Notes under the pieces: generated by a model
Databases searched by the model: none
Told to the model about the DNA's origin: nothing
The model's input: the letters and a program-made list of their open reading frames with translations, nothing else
Origin: Akkermansiaceae bacterium
Lineage (GTDB): Bacteria > Verrucomicrobiota > Verrucomicrobiia > Verrucomicrobiales > Akkermansiaceae
DNA length: 7,360 nucleotides
Assembly: GCA_028293225.1 (NCBI GenBank)
Contig: JAQGPE010000666.1
Coordinates: forward strand, 1-7,360
Direction: 5' to 3'
Shown here: piece after piece, positions 6,209 to 7,360 of the stretch
Layout of the letters: the number at the start of each line of letters is the position of its first letter
Numbering within the stretch: position 1 is the first letter of the stretch
Made by a program: the position numbers and the translations under genes

Positions 6209-6820
6209 ATGGCTCGTTATACCGGTCCCCGCACCAAGATCAGCCGCCGTTTCGGCATCTCGCTCTTTGGTCCCTCCAAGTCTCTCGAACGGCGCAATTT
6301 CCCGCCGGGCCAGCACGGTCTCCGTGCCGGTCGTAAGAAGAAGAGCGAATACTCCGTCGCCCTCGGCGAAAAGCAGAAGCTCCGCTTCATGTATGGCGTG
6401 CTGGAAAAGCAGTTCCGCAAGTACTACGAAGAAGCCGCCCGTCGCCGTGGTGTGACCGGTGAACTGCTTCTGCAGCTTCTGGAACTCCGCCTCGACAACG
6501 TCGTCTTCCGCATCGGCTTCGCCAACTCCCGGCAGGCTGCCCGCCAGCTGGTCAACCACGGACACGTTCTGGTGAACGGCCGCGTGGTGGACATCGCGAG
6601 CTATCAGGTGAAGGCTGGCGACAAGGTGAAGGTTGGCCCGAAGGCTTCCGCCCAGCAGCTGGTTCTCCGCATGATGGACCTCACCCAGTCGACGCCTCTG
6701 GCTGACTGGCTGACCATCGACCGCGAAGGCCTCGAAGGTGTCGTCGCCCGCGTCCCGGACAAGGCCGACATCAACCCGATCGTGAACGAGCAGCTCATCG
6801 TCGAGCTTTACTCCCGCTGA
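6209..6820 (+). CDS. rpsD: 30S ribosomal protein S4
   Basis: A 203-residue S4 of normal length. The N-terminal part has MARYTGPRTKISRRFG and NFPPGQHG (30–37). It lacks the four-cysteine zinc site, so it is the Cys-free type. The S4 RNA-binding domain covers about 94–155, including RLDNVVFRIGFA (94–105) and VNHGHVLVNGR (115–125). The C-terminal NEQLIVELYSR is typical. S4 starts small-subunit assembly by binding 16S rRNA and in some bacteria also represses its own operon. The upstream bases are a pyrimidine-rich run (ttcttctctatctc) without a Shine-Dalgarno motif. It is the last gene of the cluster: a terminator follows 24 nt after the stop, whereas rpoA usually comes next. Confidence 0.99.
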   Translation: MARYTGPRTKISRRFGISLFGPSKSLERRNFPPGQHGLRAGRKKKSEYSVALGEKQKLRFMYGVLEKQFRKYYEEAARRRGVTGELLLQLLELRLDNVVFRIGFANSRQAARQLVNHGHVLVNGRVVDIASYQVKAGDKVKVGPKASAQQLVLRMMDLTQSTPLADWLTIDREGLEGVVARVPDKADINPIVNEQLIVELYSR

Positions 6821-6844
6821 TCGGAAAGTTCGCAGTTCCTTTCA

Positions 6845-6880
6845 AAAAGAACGTCTGGAGGCAACTCCAGGCGTTTTTTT
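6845..6880 (+). terminator. Intrinsic terminator after rpsD
   Basis: CTGGAG (6855–6860) pairs with CTCCAG (6865–6870) around a GCAA tetraloop. The stem extends outward through T·G, G-C, C-G and A-T pairs, and an A-rich left arm (6845–6850) pairs with the run of seven T at 6874–6880. This is a textbook rho-independent terminator and closes the rpsM-rpsK-rpsD unit. The A-rich left arm means it could also work in the opposite direction. Confidence 0.93.
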
Positions 6881-6910
6881 GTTCGCCCGGATGACCATTT
6901 GAGGGCAACT

Positions 6911-7360
6911 ATGAGGAACGTGATGACTCCTGCTTTTGTTCTGCCTCGTTTCAGCGCCCCACCCGTCGTGGACCTGGAAGCGGCCGATGAGGCTGACGCC
7001 ATCCGCAAGGTGGCGGCCCTGCTGAAGGGCGATGGGGATGTCAGCGACCACGCGGCATTTCTGGCTGCCGTGGAGGAGCGTCAGCGGCTCAATCCGCCGC
7101 TGCTGGGGGAGGGCATCGCCCTGCCGCATGCCCGCACCCCGGCGGTCAAAGAGATCGTCTTCACCGCGGCCCGGCTGCGGGAGCCGGTGCTCTTCGGCGC
7201 GGAGAAGCTGCCGGTGAAGCTCATTTTCCTGTTCGGAGTGCCGCCGCGGAAGATCGGCGAGTACCTGACCGCGACCGCCGCCCTGGCCCGTTGCCTGCGA
7301 CAGCCCGCGACGATCACGAAACTGCTGGCGGCGGAGGGAGCGGAGGCATTTCGCGCGTGT
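6911..7360 (+). CDS. PTS EIIA type-2 (fructose/Ntr-like) domain protein, cut by the right edge
   Basis: 150 codons are visible with no stop before the window end. The key motif is GEGIALPHAR (66–75), where His73 is the expected phosphorylation site of the PTS EIIA 2 family. It is followed by VLFGAEKLPVKLIFLFGVP, another recognisable EIIA segment. Such domains accept phosphate from HPr-type proteins, either to drive sugar uptake or, as in PtsN, to regulate other proteins. In the C-terminal segment the position often held by His in the HL-LA motif appears to be Tyr (GEYLTATAALA). The protein may end soon after the window or continue into another domain. The ATG at 6911 has a weak GAGG six bases upstream; an ATG at 6923, with GAGGA five bases upstream, is an alternative. 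It starts 31 nt after the terminator, so it must have its own promoter or rely on readthrough. Confidence 0.87.
   Translation, partial: MRNVMTPAFVLPRFSAPPVVDLEAADEADAIRKVAALLKGDGDVSDHAAFLAAVEERQRLNPPLLGEGIALPHARTPAVKEIVFTAARLREPVLFGAEKLPVKLIFLFGVPPRKIGEYLTATAALARCLRQPATITKLLAAEGAEAFRAC

Noticed and set aside
5486..6565. Minus-strand frame of 359 codons opposite rpsM, rpsK and rpsD.
   Set aside because: Codon-bias shadow of three firmly identified ribosomal protein genes.

Overview
The window reads as a chromosomal segment of a G+C-rich bacterium, most likely of the Planctomycetota/Verrucomicrobiota group and probably Verrucomicrobiota. That is an inference from gene content: a secreted DUF1080 (3-keto-disaccharide hydrolase) protein, a cytochrome c–sorbosone dehydrogenase fusion, a MoxR/DUF58 pair and start sites without Shine-Dalgarno sequences. 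No rRNA, tRNA or CRISPR array was seen, so the assignment rests on protein families alone.

Left part, minus strand (read right to left, 4275 to 1): a MoxR-family AAA+ ATPase, a secreted dehydrogenase with an N-terminal cytochrome c domain and a sorbosone/glucose-dehydrogenase beta-propeller, and a DUF58 (MxaS-like) protein with a VWA metal site. Gaps are 54 and 3 nt, so this looks like one transcription unit. Only 19 nt after DUF58, on the same strand, comes a much more A+T-rich open frame that starts at 563 and runs off the left edge. It encodes an HNH-nuclease-like protein and looks like acquired DNA.

Middle, plus strand: a 162-nt divergent spacer separates MoxR from a secreted DUF1080 protein (4438–5091). 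A 141-nt leader region with a candidate promoter and hairpin then precedes the ribosomal protein genes rpsM, rpsK and rpsD (5233–6820), which end in a clear intrinsic terminator (6845–6880). This is the core of the classical alpha operon, but without rpmJ before it or rpoA/rplQ after it. S11 carries an unusual Ala/Pro-rich N-terminal extension of about 60 residues.

Right edge: a PTS EIIA type-2/Ntr-like domain gene starts at 6911 just after the terminator and is cut by the window end.

The observations most worth following up are the dehydrogenase set between MoxR and DUF58, which resembles the mxaR/mxaS maturation genes of methanol dehydrogenase clusters; the HNH gene abutting DUF58; the fragmentary alpha operon; and the S11 extension.
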